Source: Halomonas sp.
GTDB lineage: Bacteria; Pseudomonadota; Gammaproteobacteria; Pseudomonadales; Halomonadaceae
NCBI GenBank assembly: GCA_003552795.1
Contig: PUOM01000142.1
Coordinates: 1-35,528, forward strand
Direction of reading: 5' to 3'
DNA: 35,528 bases
A program made the position numbers and the translations under genes. This document shows positions 16,873 through 24,989 of this stretch, one piece after another. Positions within the stretch are counted from its first letter, which is position 1. The number at the start of each line of letters is the position of its first letter. The notes under the pieces were generated by a model. It made no database searches and was not told the DNA's origin. It saw only the letters and a list, made by a program, of their open reading frames with translations.

Positions 16873-18030
16873 ATGGCCGAACAGAGCAGCGATCAGGAAA
16901 AGACCGAACCGGCGACGCCACGACGCCTCGAGAAGGCCCGCGAAGAGGGCCAGGTCGCCCGTTCCCGGGAGTTGACCACCTTCCTGCTGCTGCTGGGCGG
17001 TGTGGTCGGCCTGTGGAGCATGGGGTCGGTGCTCTATGACCAGCTGGGGATAGTGATGGAGAAGGCGTTTCTCTTCGAGCGGCGCCAAGCCCTGGAGACC
17101 ACGCCCATGCTGACCATGGCCCTGGAGCTGGGTCGGCGTACGCTGCTGGCCATGCTGCCCCTCTTCCTGCTGCTGGTGCTGGTCGCCCTGGTGGCGCCCG
17201 CTCTGCTGGGCGGGTGGCTGATCTCGGCCAAGTCGCTCAAGCCCCAGGCCTCCAAGCTCAACCCGCTGAAGGGGCTCAAGCGCATGTTCGGGGTTCAGGC
17301 GCTGGTGGAGCTGGCCAAGGCGATCGCCAAGTCGGTGCTGGTGGGCGGCGTGGCGATCACCTTTCTCTGGACCAACCGCGGCACCTACATGAGCCTCATG
17401 GATCAGCCGGTGCAGCTCGCCCTTGCCAATGCCCTGCAGCTCGCCGCTCTGGCCTGCGGCCTGATCGTGCTGGCGCTGCTGGTCGTGATCCTTATCGACG
17501 TTCCCTACCAGCTGTGGAGCCATGCCAAGAAGATGCGCATGAGCAAGGAGGAGGTCAAGCGTGAACACAAGGAGTCCGATGGTGACCCCCATATCAAGGC
17601 GCGCATCCGCCAGCAGCAGCAGGCCATGGCGCGCGGCCGAATGATGAGCAAGGTGCCCGAGGCCGACGTCATCATCACCAACCCGACGCACTACGCCATT
17701 GCGCTGCGCTACGACGACGCGGGCATGTCGGCGCCGCGGGTGATCGCCAAGGGCACGGATCTGGTCGCCGAGCGGATCCGCGAGCTTGGCGATGAGCATG
17801 AGGTGCCGCGCCTGGAGGCGCCGCCGCTGGCGAGGGCGCTCTACCACCATGTGGATCTCGACGCCGAGATCCCCGAGGCCCTCTACACCGCCGTGGCCGA
17901 GGTCATGGCCTGGGCCTTCCAGCTGCGCACCGCGTCCCGCGACGGCGGCGAGGCGCCGCCAGTGCCCGAGGGGCTGCCCATTCCCGAGCCGTTCGAGGTT
18001 CCTCCCGGCGCTGAAGGAGCCGCGACATGA
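16873..18030 (+). CDS. flhB: Flagellar export gate protein FlhB
   Basis: Component of the flagellar type III export gate and the substrate-specificity switch. The 385-residue product (E. coli 382) begins with the typical KTEPATPRRLEKAREEGQVARSRELT and has four membrane segments (about 28-210). The cytoplasmic domain contains the self-cleaving NPTH (residues 270-273, in IITNPTHYAIALRY), followed by SAPRVIAKGTDLVAERIRELG and PLARALYHHVDLDAEIPEALYTAVAEVMAW. A GTG two codons upstream (16867) is an alternative start. It overlaps flhA by ATGA. It is the full-length paralogue of the stand-alone domain at 429-722. Confidence 0.96.
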   Translation: MAEQSSDQEKTEPATPRRLEKAREEGQVARSRELTTFLLLLGGVVGLWSMGSVLYDQLGIVMEKAFLFERRQALETTPMLTMALELGRRTLLAMLPLFLLLVLVALVAPALLGGWLISAKSLKPQASKLNPLKGLKRMFGVQALVELAKAIAKSVLVGGVAITFLWTNRGTYMSLMDQPVQLALANALQLAALACGLIVLALLVVILIDVPYQLWSHAKKMRMSKEEVKREHKESDGDPHIKARIRQQQQAMARGRMMSKVPEADVIITNPTHYAIALRYDDAGMSAPRVIAKGTDLVAERIRELGDEHEVPRLEAPPLARALYHHVDLDAEIPEALYTAVAEVMAWAFQLRTASRDGGEAPPVPEGLPIPEPFEVPPGAEGAAT

Positions 18031-20114
18031 AGGCTCTGAGCCAGTACCTGGGCGGGCAGTGGCTGGGCAGTTCCCAGATGAAGCTGCTGGCCGGCCCGCT
18101 GCTGATCCTCTTCGTGATGGCGATGCTGATCCTGCCGCTGCCGCCCATCGCCCTGGATCTCTTCTTCACCTTCAATATCGCCCTGGCGGTGATGGTGCTG
18201 CTGGTCAGCATGTTCACCCAGAAGCCGCTGGACTTCGCGGCCTTCCCGGCGGTGCTGCTGTTCACCACCCTGCTGCGGCTGTCGCTGAACGTTGCCTCCA
18301 CGCGGGTGATCCTGATGGAGGGGCATCAGGGCGGCGATTCCGCGGGCAAGGTGATCGAGGCCTTCGGCCAGTTTCTGGTCGGGGGCAACTTTGCCGTGGG
18401 CCTGGTGGTGTTCCTGATCCTGATCGTCATCAACTTCATGGTCATCACCAAGGGCGCCGGGCGCATCGCCGAGGTGGGCGCGCGCTTCATGCTGGATGCC
18501 ATGCCGGGCAAGCAGATGGCGATCGATGCCGATCTCAATGCGGGCCTGATCGGCGAGGAGGACGCCCGCAAGCGCCGCGCCGAGGTGGCCCAGGAGGCCG
18601 ACTTCTACGGCTCCATGGACGGTGCCAGCAAGTTCGTGCGCGGCGATGCCATGGCCGGCCTGGTGATCATGGTGGTCAACATCATCGGTGGCCTCCTGAT
18701 CGGCATGTTGCAGCACGGCATGGGCTTCGGCGATGCCGCGCGCACCTACACCCTGATGACCATCGGTGACGGCCTGGTGGCGCAGATTCCCGCGCTGGTG
18801 ATCTCAACCGCGGCGGGGGTGACGGTATCCCGGGTCAACACGGATAACGGCGAGGATGTCGGCCAGCAGATGATCAGCCAGCTCTTCACCAATCCCCAGG
18901 TGATGATCCTGGCGGCAGCGGTGATGGGCCTGCTGGGCATGGTGCCGGGGATGCCCAACTTCGTCTTCCTGCTGTTCACGGTGCTGCTCGGTTCGCTGGC
19001 CTGGTACATGATTCGCCGCACGAACCTGCTGAAGGTCGAGGAGGCGATGGCCGTCGCCGAGGCGCCACCGGCGCCGGACACCCCCGAGGCCAGCTGGGAC
19101 GATGTGCAGCTGGTGGACACCCTGGGGCTGGAGGTGGGCCACCGGCTGATTGCGCTGGTTGACCAGCGCCAGGAGGGCGAGCTGCTGGGCCGGATCAAGG
19201 GGGTGCGCAAGAAGTTTGCTCAGGAGGTGGGGTTCCTGCCCCCTGTGGTGCATATCCGTGACAACCTGGAGCTGGGCCCCTCGACCTATGTGATCACCCT
19301 CAAGGGGGCCGAGATCGGCCGCGCCGAGGCGTTCCCCGGCAAGTGGCTGGCCATCGATCCGGGGCAGGTGACCGGTGAGCTGGACGGCACGGCGACCACC
19401 GACCCCGCCTTCGGGCTGCCGGCGGTCTGGATCGAGGCGGCTCAGCGCGAGCACGCTCAGGTCTACGGCTATACGGTGGTTGACGCCAGCACCGTGGTGG
19501 CTACTCACCTCAATCACCTGATGCACCACCATGCGGCCGAGATGCTGGGTCGGGGCGAGGTGCAGAAGCTGCTCGATCGCCTGGGCGACGACCAGAAGTC
19601 GCTGGTGGATGAGGTGGTGCCCAAGGTGGTCTCCCTCACGGTGTTCCAGCGGATTCTGCAGAACCTCCTCGAGGAGGAGGTCTCGATCCGCGACCTGCGC
19701 ACGATCCTGGATACCCTGGCGGAGCATGCCGGCCAGCAGGCCGATGCCGGCGAGCTTACCGCCCAGGTGCGTATCGGTCTGGGCCGCAGCATCGTTCAGC
19801 AGTGGTTCGGGGCGGAGACGGAGATCCGGGTGATCGGCCTGGAGGCGCAGCTGGAGCAGGTGCTGATGAAGGCCATGAGCGGCAACGGTGCCCTGGAGCC
19901 CGGCCTCGCCGACACCCTGATGACCCAGGCGGAACAGGCGCTGGCGCGGCAGGAGGCGGCCGGCGAGCCGCCGGTGCTGGTGGTCCAGCACAGCCTGCGT
20001 CCCGTGCTCTCGCGCTTCCTGCGCCGCCGCCTGCGCCATATGGCGGTGATCTCCCAGGCCGAGATTCCCGATGACCGAGCGCTGCGCGTCACGCAGCTGG
20101 TGGGTGGCCGATGA
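18027..20114 (+). CDS. flhA: Flagellar export gate protein FlhA
   Basis: Forms the nonameric ring of the export apparatus; the cytoplasmic domain docks chaperone-substrate complexes and the membrane part conducts protons. The 695-residue product (E. coli 692) has about eight N-terminal membrane helices (about 20-330) including the FHIPEP-family region with NVASTRVIL, FVRGDAMAGLVIMVVNIIGGLL and MLQHGM. The cytoplasmic domain (about 350-695) includes PVVHIRDNLEL. AAGGAG precedes the ATG, which overlaps the flhB stop. The stop codon lies within ATGA, where a 14-codon mini-ORF begins. Confidence 0.97.
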   Translation: MKALSQYLGGQWLGSSQMKLLAGPLLILFVMAMLILPLPPIALDLFFTFNIALAVMVLLVSMFTQKPLDFAAFPAVLLFTTLLRLSLNVASTRVILMEGHQGGDSAGKVIEAFGQFLVGGNFAVGLVVFLILIVINFMVITKGAGRIAEVGARFMLDAMPGKQMAIDADLNAGLIGEEDARKRRAEVAQEADFYGSMDGASKFVRGDAMAGLVIMVVNIIGGLLIGMLQHGMGFGDAARTYTLMTIGDGLVAQIPALVISTAAGVTVSRVNTDNGEDVGQQMISQLFTNPQVMILAAAVMGLLGMVPGMPNFVFLLFTVLLGSLAWYMIRRTNLLKVEEAMAVAEAPPAPDTPEASWDDVQLVDTLGLEVGHRLIALVDQRQEGELLGRIKGVRKKFAQEVGFLPPVVHIRDNLELGPSTYVITLKGAEIGRAEAFPGKWLAIDPGQVTGELDGTATTDPAFGLPAVWIEAAQREHAQVYGYTVVDASTVVATHLNHLMHHHAAEMLGRGEVQKLLDRLGDDQKSLVDEVVPKVVSLTVFQRILQNLLEEEVSIRDLRTILDTLAEHAGQQADAGELTAQVRIGLGRSIVQQWFGAETEIRVIGLEAQLEQVLMKAMSGNGALEPGLADTLMTQAEQALARQEAAGEPPVLVVQHSLRPVLSRFLRRRLRHMAVISQAEIPDDRALRVTQLVGGR

Positions 20115-20155
20115 GTAGCGGGAGGCCGATGAGCAAAGGGTGGCTGACAGTATGA
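20111..20155 (+). CDS. Possible 14-codon coupling mini-ORF between flhA and flhF
   Basis: An ATG at 20111 overlaps the flhA stop (ATGA) and opens MSSGRPMSKGWLTV, whose TGA (20153-20155) overlaps the ATG of flhF at 20152, again as ATGA. A ribosome finishing flhA could therefore pass through this peptide to flhF. The segment also holds a 10-bp direct repeat (GGCCGATGAG at 20106-20115 and 20124-20133). No homologue is known to me, and chance cannot be excluded for so short a frame. Confidence 0.3.
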   Translation: MSSGRPMSKGWLTV

Positions 20156-22440
20156 GCGTAATGCGATTCACAGGAGTCAACAGTCGCGAGGCGATGCGCC
20201 AGGTGCGCGCTGCCCTCGGCGATGACGCCCTGATCCTGGCCAATCGGCGCACCGATCAGGGCATCGAGATCCTGGCCATGGCCGAGCCGGGGGCCGAGCC
20301 GGCGACGCCGGTACCCCCGGCGCGCCGCTCCGCGACCCCCGACGCTCCAGAGCGCCCGTCCACACCGCGTCGCCCCTCCGAGCGTCGCTCATCTGTGCCG
20401 CTCTCTTCCGGGCCTCCAGCCGCGGCGCCCAGTCCTGCGGCGCCCAGTCCTGCGGCGCCAGCGCCCGATCGGCCGCGGCGCCGGCCGGCCGACGCGCCGG
20501 CCGCGATCTCGGGTCCGGAGGCGGCGGGGCCCCATGACGCCTTCGAGGCGATGAGCGCCCGCCTGCTGCAGGAGATGCAGGAGATGCGCGATCTGCTGGC
20601 CGCACGGGCGCCCGCGACCGCGACGCCACCGCAGCGTGAGCGCCTGATCCGCTGGCTCGAGGAAGCGGGCTTCTCGCGGACCGTGGTCGACGAGGCGCTG
20701 TCGGCGCTGCCCGTCGACCTCGAGCAGGGCGCCGAAGCCGCCTGGCTGATCGCCCGGCTGGCCGCACGTCTGCCGGTGCAGGAAGATGAGCTGGCGCTGC
20801 TCGACCGTGGCGGCATCGTGGCGCTGGTGGGGCCCACCGGCGTCGGCAAGACCACCACGGCGGCCAAGCTGGCGGCGCGCTTCGTGATGCGCCACGGGCC
20901 CGAGCCGGTGGCGCTGGTGTCGACGGATGGCTTTCGCGTCGGCGCCCATGAGCAGCTGCGCATCTATGCGGAGCTGCTGGGCATTCCCATGCACGGCCTC
21001 GAGCTCGAGCAGTCTCTGGAGAGCCTGCTCCCTTCGCTGGCCGGGAAGCGCTTCGTGATCATCGACACCGTGGGCATGAGTCAGCGCGACCGCCGAATCA
21101 TCGATCAGATCGCCAGGCTTCAGGGGGGCGCGCCGGTACGCCCGGTGCTGCTGCTGAATGCGGCCAGTCAGCCGGAGACCCTGGAAGAGGTGGTCGTCAA
21201 TTACCGCCAGGCGGTGCAGGCGGCGGGGCTGGCGCTCGAGGACTGCGTGATCAGCAAGCAGGATGAGGCCGGCCGCCTGGGCCCGCTGCTGGATGCCCTG
21301 ATGCGCCACGGGCTGCGCCTGCTGTTCGTGGCCCACGGGCAGCGGGTGCCCGAGGATCTGGCCGTGGGCGATCCCGCGGCGCTGGTCGAGCAGGCGCTGG
21401 CGGTGCGCAGCCGGGCGCCGCGCTCGGAACCTCCGGCGGGGGCCGCGCTGCTGCTGGGTCGGGGGCGGCGTCTGGCCGCTCTGCTGGTGACCCTGCGCGA
21501 GCGCGTGCCGGGCTTCGAGGAGCTGGAGCGTGCCTGGGCGCTGGCCGGGGTGCCGCCCAGCCTCCAGCCGCAGCGTCTCGAGGCGCTGATGGAGCAGGCG
21601 CTGCCGCCGTCGGCGGGGCGTATCTGGATGTCCCGGGCGCGGGTCCGCGGTGAGGCCTGGTCGCAGCCCGATCTCTGCCTCGATCACGACGGGCAGTGGT
21701 CGGCGCTGCCGAGGCTGCAGCACCTGGCGCCGCCGGGGGAGGTCGAACGCCTGGCCTGGGCGGAGTCCACGACGCCGCTTGGCGCCCATCTGATGGTCGG
21801 ACTGCCCGGTGACGATAGCCGACGCTGGCTGGCAGAGCAGGGGCGCGACTGGGTCGCGCTGGTGCGCGGGGGGCTGCGCGTGGAGGCGGCGGGGGAGCGA
21901 CGATCGATTACCGAGCTGAAGCCGGCGATGGCCCAGCGCCAGCCGCGGAGCCTGCGCTGGCGCAGCCGTGACGCTCAGCTGCGGCTCGCCGCCTGTGCGG
22001 TGACCCTGGGGGGTGGCGAGCCGCTGCGGGCCTGGGCGGGCGAGCTGGTGGATGCCTTCAGCGGCAAGGTGCTGAAGCGGGCCTGGTGGCTGGCGCCGGA
22101 TACGCTGCGCGGACGTGCCGTTCCGCTGCTGTTGGCGCAGCTGTCGGCCGACGCTCTGCCCCTGCTGACGCGACGCGCCATTCGCCGCCTTGCCGAGGCC
22201 GACGCCGACATGTCGCCGTCGCTGCGTCTGACCCTGGGGGCGGGCCTGGCGGCGGTGGCCGTGCAGCTGGAGACGAGTGATGAGGCCTGGGCGCCGGCGC
22301 TGCGCGGCGAGCTGCTGGGGCTGCTGGCGGGCAAGCGGCGCAGCAGCGCCGAGACGCTGCTGGACGCCCTGCTGCACCTGGGGTTGGCACGTGAAGCGCT
22401 GAGGGAACTTGGCACGGTCGGGCAGGAGGGACTGCACTGA
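20152..22440 (+). CDS. flhF: FlhF-type SRP-family GTPase with long unrecognised C-terminal extension
   Basis: FlhF directs flagellar placement and number. The N-terminal B domain begins MRFTGVNSREAMRQVRAALGDDALILANRR, typical of FlhF. A Pro/Ala-rich linker follows (about 45-125), then the NG domain. P-loop GPTGVGKTTTAAKLAARF has Gly227-Lys233; STDGFRVGAHEQLRIYAELL, DTVG (305-308), SKQD (368-371, a variant of the usual TKLD) and FVAHGQRVPEDL are also present. FlhF proteins normally end soon after this point. Here about 340 more residues follow (about 420-762) that I do not recognise; they are rich in Leu, Arg and Trp and look globular. Starts at 20140 (GTG) or 20161 (ATG) are possible; 20152 is chosen for the ATGA overlap with the upstream mini-ORF. 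Confidence 0.9.
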   Translation: MSVMRFTGVNSREAMRQVRAALGDDALILANRRTDQGIEILAMAEPGAEPATPVPPARRSATPDAPERPSTPRRPSERRSSVPLSSGPPAAAPSPAAPSPAAPAPDRPRRRPADAPAAISGPEAAGPHDAFEAMSARLLQEMQEMRDLLAARAPATATPPQRERLIRWLEEAGFSRTVVDEALSALPVDLEQGAEAAWLIARLAARLPVQEDELALLDRGGIVALVGPTGVGKTTTAAKLAARFVMRHGPEPVALVSTDGFRVGAHEQLRIYAELLGIPMHGLELEQSLESLLPSLAGKRFVIIDTVGMSQRDRRIIDQIARLQGGAPVRPVLLLNAASQPETLEEVVVNYRQAVQAAGLALEDCVISKQDEAGRLGPLLDALMRHGLRLLFVAHGQRVPEDLAVGDPAALVEQALAVRSRAPRSEPPAGAALLLGRGRRLAALLVTLRERVPGFEELERAWALAGVPPSLQPQRLEALMEQALPPSAGRIWMSRARVRGEAWSQPDLCLDHDGQWSALPRLQHLAPPGEVERLAWAESTTPLGAHLMVGLPGDDSRRWLAEQGRDWVALVRGGLRVEAAGERRSITELKPAMAQRQPRSLRWRSRDAQLRLAACAVTLGGGEPLRAWAGELVDAFSGKVLKRAWWLAPDTLRGRAVPLLLAQLSADALPLLTRRAIRRLAEADADMSPSLRLTLGAGLAAVAVQLETSDEAWAPALRGELLGLLAGKRRSSAETLLDALLHLGLAREALRELGTVGQEGLH
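20422..20459 (+). repeat. Short tandem repeat in the FlhF linker
   Basis: About 2.5 copies of the 15-bp unit GCGGCGCCCAGTCCT encode an (A-A-P-S-P)-type stretch in the disordered linker between the B and NG domains of FlhF. The copies are exact, which suggests recent slippage; changes would keep the frame. Confidence 0.75.
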
Positions 22441-22441
22441 G

Positions 22442-23002
22442 ATGGCAATGGACCAGGCAGCGGGACTACGCGAGTGGGCCTCCCGGAGGGAGGCGGATGT
22501 GGGCAGCTGTCCGCAGCATGTGGTCGAGGCGCTGGTCGCCCTGGCGCGACAAGGAGGTCGGGCGCCACGGCCGGCATCCGTGCCGCCTTCCCCGGCCCTG
22601 GCGTCCGCGACTCAGGGGAGGTCGGGCGGCGAGCCCGTGCTGATGGTGCTCGGGCTGCCCGGCTGTCAGCTCGATCGGGTGAGAGAGCTGCTGACCCACT
22701 GGCATGATGGTGGGCGGCGCTGGGTCGGCAGGCCGGAGAGGTGGCGGCTGGTGCCGGTGTCGGTCGCGGATGCGCACCTGCCCTTGCTGGTGGAGCAGCA
22801 GTCGCACTGGGCGCTGTGGGTGGAGTCGGACGCCGAGGCGTTCCGGCGTGCCTGGCGGCTGCTGCTGACCCTGGCGGAGGGGCCCTGCCCGAGGCGGCTG
22901 CTGGTGGTGCATCCGCCGGGGATCACACGCCAGGGCCTGCTGGACAACCTGCGCCAGGCCGCCGCCCACTACTTCGGTATCGAGCTGGTGGTGCTGGCAT
23001 GA
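22442..23002 (+). CDS. FlhG-like protein without Walker A motif (candidate FlhF activator)
   Basis: A 186-residue protein in the position where flhG/fleN normally lies, between flhF and fliA. It begins MAMDQAAGLREW: DQAAGLR fits the N-terminal DQAxxLR motif with which FlhG/YlxH stimulates the FlhF GTPase. A Pro/Ser linker follows (about 40-65). The rest has a beta/alpha pattern; the final part, around ALWVES..AFRRAWRLLLTLAE...RRLLVVHPPGITRQGLLDNLRQAAAHYFGIELVVLA (in pieces), loosely resembles the end of the MinD-like domain of FlhG. There is no KGGxGKT P-loop, so it cannot be a normal ATPase, and it is well short of the ~270-300 residues of FlhG. It lies 1 nt after flhF and overlaps flhE by ATGA. 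A degenerate FlhG is my inference; an unrelated protein that captured the motif is the alternative. Confidence 0.6.
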   Translation: MAMDQAAGLREWASRREADVGSCPQHVVEALVALARQGGRAPRPASVPPSPALASATQGRSGGEPVLMVLGLPGCQLDRVRELLTHWHDGGRRWVGRPERWRLVPVSVADAHLPLLVEQQSHWALWVESDAEAFRRAWRLLLTLAEGPCPRRLLVVHPPGITRQGLLDNLRQAAAHYFGIELVVLA

Positions 23003-23382
23003 GCAGGCGCCTGCTGCTGCTGGCGTGGCTGCTTGCATCGCCCGCGCTGGGGGCGGGAAGCTGGGTCGGCCAGGCGGGGCCGGTAGGCGTCTTCATGGCC
23101 GATCGGCCCGCCGCGTCGTCGGACATGGCCCCGCCTGCCGCCGTCGGCGGCGGCGTCATCCGTGACGTGCGCTGGCGCTATAGCGTGCCGCCGGGCCAGG
23201 CAGTGGTGGGCTGGCTCTGCCATGCCGAGGGCTGCACCGAGCTTTCCGGCCCGAGGGGGCAGAGCCGCAGCCTGAGCGGGATGCCGGCCGGCACTCCGCT
23301 GCACTTTCGCTTTGCCCTCGCGCCGGGTCAGCGCACTGCGGCGCGCGTCAGCGAGCTTCAGGTTATCGTCAACTATCGGTAG
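22999..23382 (+). CDS. flhE: Flagellar periplasmic protein FlhE
   Basis: A 127-residue exported protein (E. coli FlhE 130). The N-terminus MSRRLLLLAWLLASPALGAG is a clear Sec signal peptide with cleavage likely after ALG-A. The mature part follows FlhE throughout: GSWVGQAGPVGVFMADR, VRWRYSVPP, two cysteines in WLCHAEGCTEL, SLSGMPAGTPLHFRF, and the C-terminus ELQVIVNYR, matching the enteric EVIVNYR ending. In enterics FlhE is made from flhBAE and has been linked to preventing proton leak through the export gate. Here it is separated from flhA by flhF and the flhG-like gene. The ATG overlaps the preceding stop. Confidence 0.88.
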   Translation: MSRRLLLLAWLLASPALGAGSWVGQAGPVGVFMADRPAASSDMAPPAAVGGGVIRDVRWRYSVPPGQAVVGWLCHAEGCTELSGPRGQSRSLSGMPAGTPLHFRFALAPGQRTAARVSELQVIVNYR

Positions 23383-23396
23383 GACAGGCGAACGGC

Positions 23397-24095
23397 ATGT
23401 ACACCGCCAAGGGAAAGATTGATCAGAATGAGCTGCTTGCCCAGTACCTGCCCCAGGTGAGGCGCCAGGCGCTGACGCTGCAGGTGCGGCTGCCCGCAAG
23501 CATCGAGCTGGATGATCTGATCCAGGCCGGCATGGTGGGGCTTCTGGAAGCCCTCGGCCGGTTCGATGCCGGGCAGGGCGCCAGCTTTGCCACCTTCGCC
23601 AGTCAGCGGATTCGCGGCGCCATGATCGATGAGCTGCGCAGCCGGGACTGGTTGCCGCGCAGCGTGCGTCGCAATGCTCGGGCCGTGGACGAGGCGATTC
23701 GCCGCCTCGAGCAGCGCCTGGGTCATCCCCCCGAGGAGCATGAGATCGCCGCCGAGCTGGAGATGGCGCTGGCGGACTACCGGCAGCTGCTCAACGATAC
23801 CAACAACGGCCAGCTGCTGCCGTTCGAGGAGCTGGTGGCGGAAGGGCAGGATCCGGGGCAGGCGGGCACGCCGTTCGGCACCCCCTTCGGCGATCTGGTG
23901 GATCAGCAGCAGCGGGGTCGACTGGTCACGGCGATCGAGGCGCTGCCCGAGCGGGAGAAACTGCTGATGGCGCTCTATTACCAGGAGGAGCTCAACCTCA
24001 AGGAGATCGGCGCAGTGCTGGGGGTCACGGAATCCCGGGTGAGTCAGCTGCACAGCCAGGCGGTGAGTCGCCTGCGCGCCTGGCTCCAGGACTAG
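23397..24095 (+). CDS. fliA: RNA polymerase sigma factor for flagellar operon, sigma-28 FliA
   Basis: A 232-residue sigma-28 factor (E. coli 239) that transcribes late flagellar, stator and chemotaxis genes. Region 2 shows LQVRLPASIELDDLIQAGMVGLLEAL and ATFASQRIRGAMIDELRSRDWLPRSVRRNAR. Region 4 shows LPEREKLLMALYYQEELNLKEIGAVLGVTESRVSQLHSQAVSRLR, nearly identical to E. coli. It lies 14 nt after flhE, so it is likely read with the flhB operon, i.e. class 2 under FlhDC. Its expected targets in this window are the three promoters at 2050, 12690 and 24104. The anti-sigma factor FlgM is not encoded here. Confidence 0.97.
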   Translation: MYTAKGKIDQNELLAQYLPQVRRQALTLQVRLPASIELDDLIQAGMVGLLEALGRFDAGQGASFATFASQRIRGAMIDELRSRDWLPRSVRRNARAVDEAIRRLEQRLGHPPEEHEIAAELEMALADYRQLLNDTNNGQLLPFEELVAEGQDPGQAGTPFGTPFGDLVDQQQRGRLVTAIEALPEREKLLMALYYQEELNLKEIGAVLGVTESRVSQLHSQAVSRLRAWLQD

Positions 24096-24103
24096 GGAGC
24101 CTC

Positions 24104-24130
24104 TCAAGAATTCCCCGCGCCGGCCGATAG
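24104..24130 (+). promoter_or_regulatory. Sigma-28 (FliA) promoter for the second stator pair
   Basis: TCAAGAAT (24104-24111), 11 nt, then GCCGATAG (24123-24130), beginning only 9 nt after the fliA stop. It is almost the same sequence as the motA promoter at 2050. Transcription should start near 24137, giving a leader of about 40 nt. Confidence 0.85.
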
Positions 24131-24173
24131 CGCCTATTGCTCTACTCTTCTCTTCCTTGGCATGGGGCCGCGC

Positions 24174-24989
24174 ATGAATCCCTCGACGCTCATCGGTATC
24201 TTTGCCAGCTGTGTGCTGCTGGCCAGCGTGCTTTTCTTCACGGCAGAGTCGCCTCAGAGCTTCATGAACCTGCCGGGTCTGGCCATCGTGCTGGCCGGTA
24301 CCATGGCGGCCACCTTCATCAGCTACCCGCTCAAGGAGGTGGTCAGGGTGGTCAGGCTGGTGGGGATCGTCTTCCGCCGCGAGAACACCTATATCCGGGA
24401 CGACATCAAGGAGCTGGTGGACATGTCCCGCCTCTGGTTCAAGGGGGATGTGAGGGCCGTCGAGCGGGCCCTGGAGGAGACCCGCAACCCCTTCCTGCGC
24501 ACCGGCATCCAGCTGGTGATTGCCAATACCAAGGAGCAGGAGATCTTCGACCTGCTGCGCTGGCGGATTGCCCGCCTCAAGGCCCGTGAACACGCCGAGG
24601 CGCAGATCTTTCGCACCATGGCGACCTATGCCCCGGCCTTCGGGATGATCGGCACCCTGGTGGGGCTGGTCAACATGCTGGAGGTGATGGATGCGGGCGA
24701 TCTGCATGTGATCGGCCCGCGCATGGCCGTGGCGCTGCTGACCACCTTCTACGGCATCCTGCTGGCCAACCTGGTCTTCAAGCCCATTGCGGTCAAGCTC
24801 GAGCGGCGCACCGAGGAGCGCCTGATCGCCATGAACATGGTGCTCGAGGGGATCTCCCTGATCACCAAGCGTCGCCTGCCGTCCTTCATCGAGGAGACGC
24901 TCAACTCCTTCGTGGCCAACTATCACGACGAGATCCGCGATCCGGTCAAGCCCCGCCCGCGGGGTGACGAGGCGCGTCAGAATGCTTGA
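24174..24989 (+). CDS. motC: Second flagellar stator channel protein, MotC/PomA type
   Basis: A 271-residue MotA-family protein of the shorter MotC/PomA branch. It has four membrane segments: LIGIFASCVLLASVLFF, LAIVLAGTMAATFISYPL, then after a cytoplasmic loop YAPAFGMIGTLVGLVNMLE and MAVALLTTFYGILLANLVFKPIAVKL. The loop has the acidic/basic pattern that contacts FliG (RDDIKELVDMSRLWFKGDV). It is distinct from motA at 2167. The ATG at 24174 has GGGG at 6 nt and gives a PomA-like N-terminus (MNPSTLIGI); ATG 24162 is an alternative adding four residues. It overlaps motD by 8 nt. Ion specificity (sodium or proton) cannot be settled from what I can see. Confidence 0.9.
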   Translation: MNPSTLIGIFASCVLLASVLFFTAESPQSFMNLPGLAIVLAGTMAATFISYPLKEVVRVVRLVGIVFRRENTYIRDDIKELVDMSRLWFKGDVRAVERALEETRNPFLRTGIQLVIANTKEQEIFDLLRWRIARLKAREHAEAQIFRTMATYAPAFGMIGTLVGLVNMLEVMDAGDLHVIGPRMAVALLTTFYGILLANLVFKPIAVKLERRTEERLIAMNMVLEGISLITKRRLPSFIEETLNSFVANYHDEIRDPVKPRPRGDEARQNA

